This document shows, in pieces, positions 63,642 through 64,000 of a DNA stretch of 64,000 bases (its first letter is position 1; each line of letters starts with the position of its first letter). The stretch comes from Gracilibacillus dipsosauri (lineage in GTDB: Bacteria > Bacillota > Bacilli > Bacillales > Amphibacillaceae): NCBI RefSeq assembly GCF_003176895.1, contig NZ_QGTD01000021.1:176919-240918 (forward strand). Reading direction: 5' to 3'. Below the pieces are notes generated by a model, which saw nothing but the letters and a program-made list of their open reading frames with translations, was not told the DNA's origin and did not search any database. The position numbers were made by a program, and so were the translations under genes.

Positions 63642-64000
63642 GCTACCGCCTGTATCCAAGAGATAACGTACATTTTAAGCTACCGCCTGTCCAAAATGTT
63701 CTTTATCCAAGAGATAACGTACATTTTAAGCTACCGCCTGTCCAAAATGTTCTTTATCCAAGAGATAACGTACATATCAAGCTACCGCCTGTCCAAAATG
63801 TTCTTTATCCAAGAGATAACGTACATATCAAAGCTACCGCCTGTCCAAAATGTTCTTTATCCAAGAGATAACGTACATTTTAAGCTACCGCCTGTCCAAA
63901 ATGTTCTTTATCCAAGAGATAACGTACATATCAAGCTACCGCCTGTCCAAAATGTTCTTTATCCAAGAGATAACGTACATATCAAAGCTACCGCCTGTCC
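63642..64000. repeat. 51-bp tandem repeat array, continuing past the window edge
   Basis: Eight copies of GCTACCGCC begin at 63642, 63679, 63730, 63781, 63833, 63884, 63935 and 63987. Full units are 51 bp, or 52 with an extra A, and nearly identical; each includes GTCCAAAATGTTC and GAGATAACGTACAT. The first unit lacks 14 bp. Linkers differ as TTTTAA, ATATCAA and ATATCAAA in a fixed order, and the three-unit block 63679-63832 (154 bp) recurs exactly as 63833-63986. The array therefore grew by block duplication. There are no unique spacers, so it is not a CRISPR array. Confidence 0.95.

Noticed and set aside
63563..63871. 102-aa reading frame with YPRDNVHFKLPPVQNVL repeats
   Set aside because: It starts inside the terminator hairpin, has no ribosome binding site, and loses its frame at the 52-bp units. 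It is the tandem repeat read as protein.
63642..64000. Possible CRISPR array
   Set aside because: The whole unit repeats without unique spacers and no cas gene is present.

Overview
The window looks like the chromosome of an AT-rich, low-GC Gram-positive bacterium of the family Bacillaceae, most likely a halotolerant relative of Oceanobacillus, Virgibacillus or Gracilibacillus. Three things point that way: the gene order yebE-yebG-purEKBCSQLFMNHD and yerA-yerB-yerC known from Bacillus subtilis, strong AGGAGG-type ribosome binding sites with many TTG and GTG starts, and Zur-, PurR- and purine-riboswitch-type control sites of the Bacillus kind. The genus is an inference. No rRNA, tRNA, CRISPR array or transposase was seen.

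Layout. (1) 1-8.8 kb is a zinc-limitation cluster. It holds the end of a CobN/ChlH-like chelatase, a Zur-type double operator, the zinc-free ribosomal protein S14, three COG0523 (CobW/ZagA-like) metallochaperone GTPases, a flavoprotein, a FeoB-like GTPase-permease and a dCTP deaminase. It ends in decayed ABC-transporter DNA (8.75-9.4 kb). (2) 9.4-12.1 kb carries a DUF523 (TudS-like) protein, a membrane metalloprotease-like protein and the purine permease pbuG under a guanine-class riboswitch. (3) 12.2-17.6 kb is the mannitol operon mtlA-mtlR-mtlD. (4) 17.6-32.3 kb holds a small heat-shock protein, yebE, yebG and the complete purine operon, with a PurR operator, a second guanine-class riboswitch and an unusual 21-bp periodic repeat between purF and purM.

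(5) 32.3-58.0 kb separates purD from yerA, which lie close together in B. subtilis, and looks like accessory DNA. It contains a sugar PTS operon of the ascorbate (UlaA) type with a PfkA-like kinase, a TPR protein and a class II aldolase; a TetR-ABC export operon; a respiratory nitrate reductase operon narGHJI led by a hemerythrin and two small unknown proteins; catE; an Asp-box propeller with a membrane partner; moaB; an AraC regulator with an SDR dehydrogenase; an ECF sigma and its anti-sigma; and moaC divergent from modAB. Molybdenum uptake (modAB) and molybdopterin synthesis (moaB, moaC) support the nitrate reductase. (6) 58-64 kb returns to the B. subtilis-like backbone (yerA, yerB, yerC), followed by an oxidoreductase, a double P-loop ATPase and a 51-bp tandem repeat array running off the right edge.

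The regions most likely to hold undescribed biology are the zinc cluster and the UlaA-type PTS/PfkA-like/TPR/aldolase operon. In the first, a chelatase, a FeoB-like permease and a zinc-independent dUMP route sit with COG0523 chaperones. In the second, the kinase has lost a conserved Asp.
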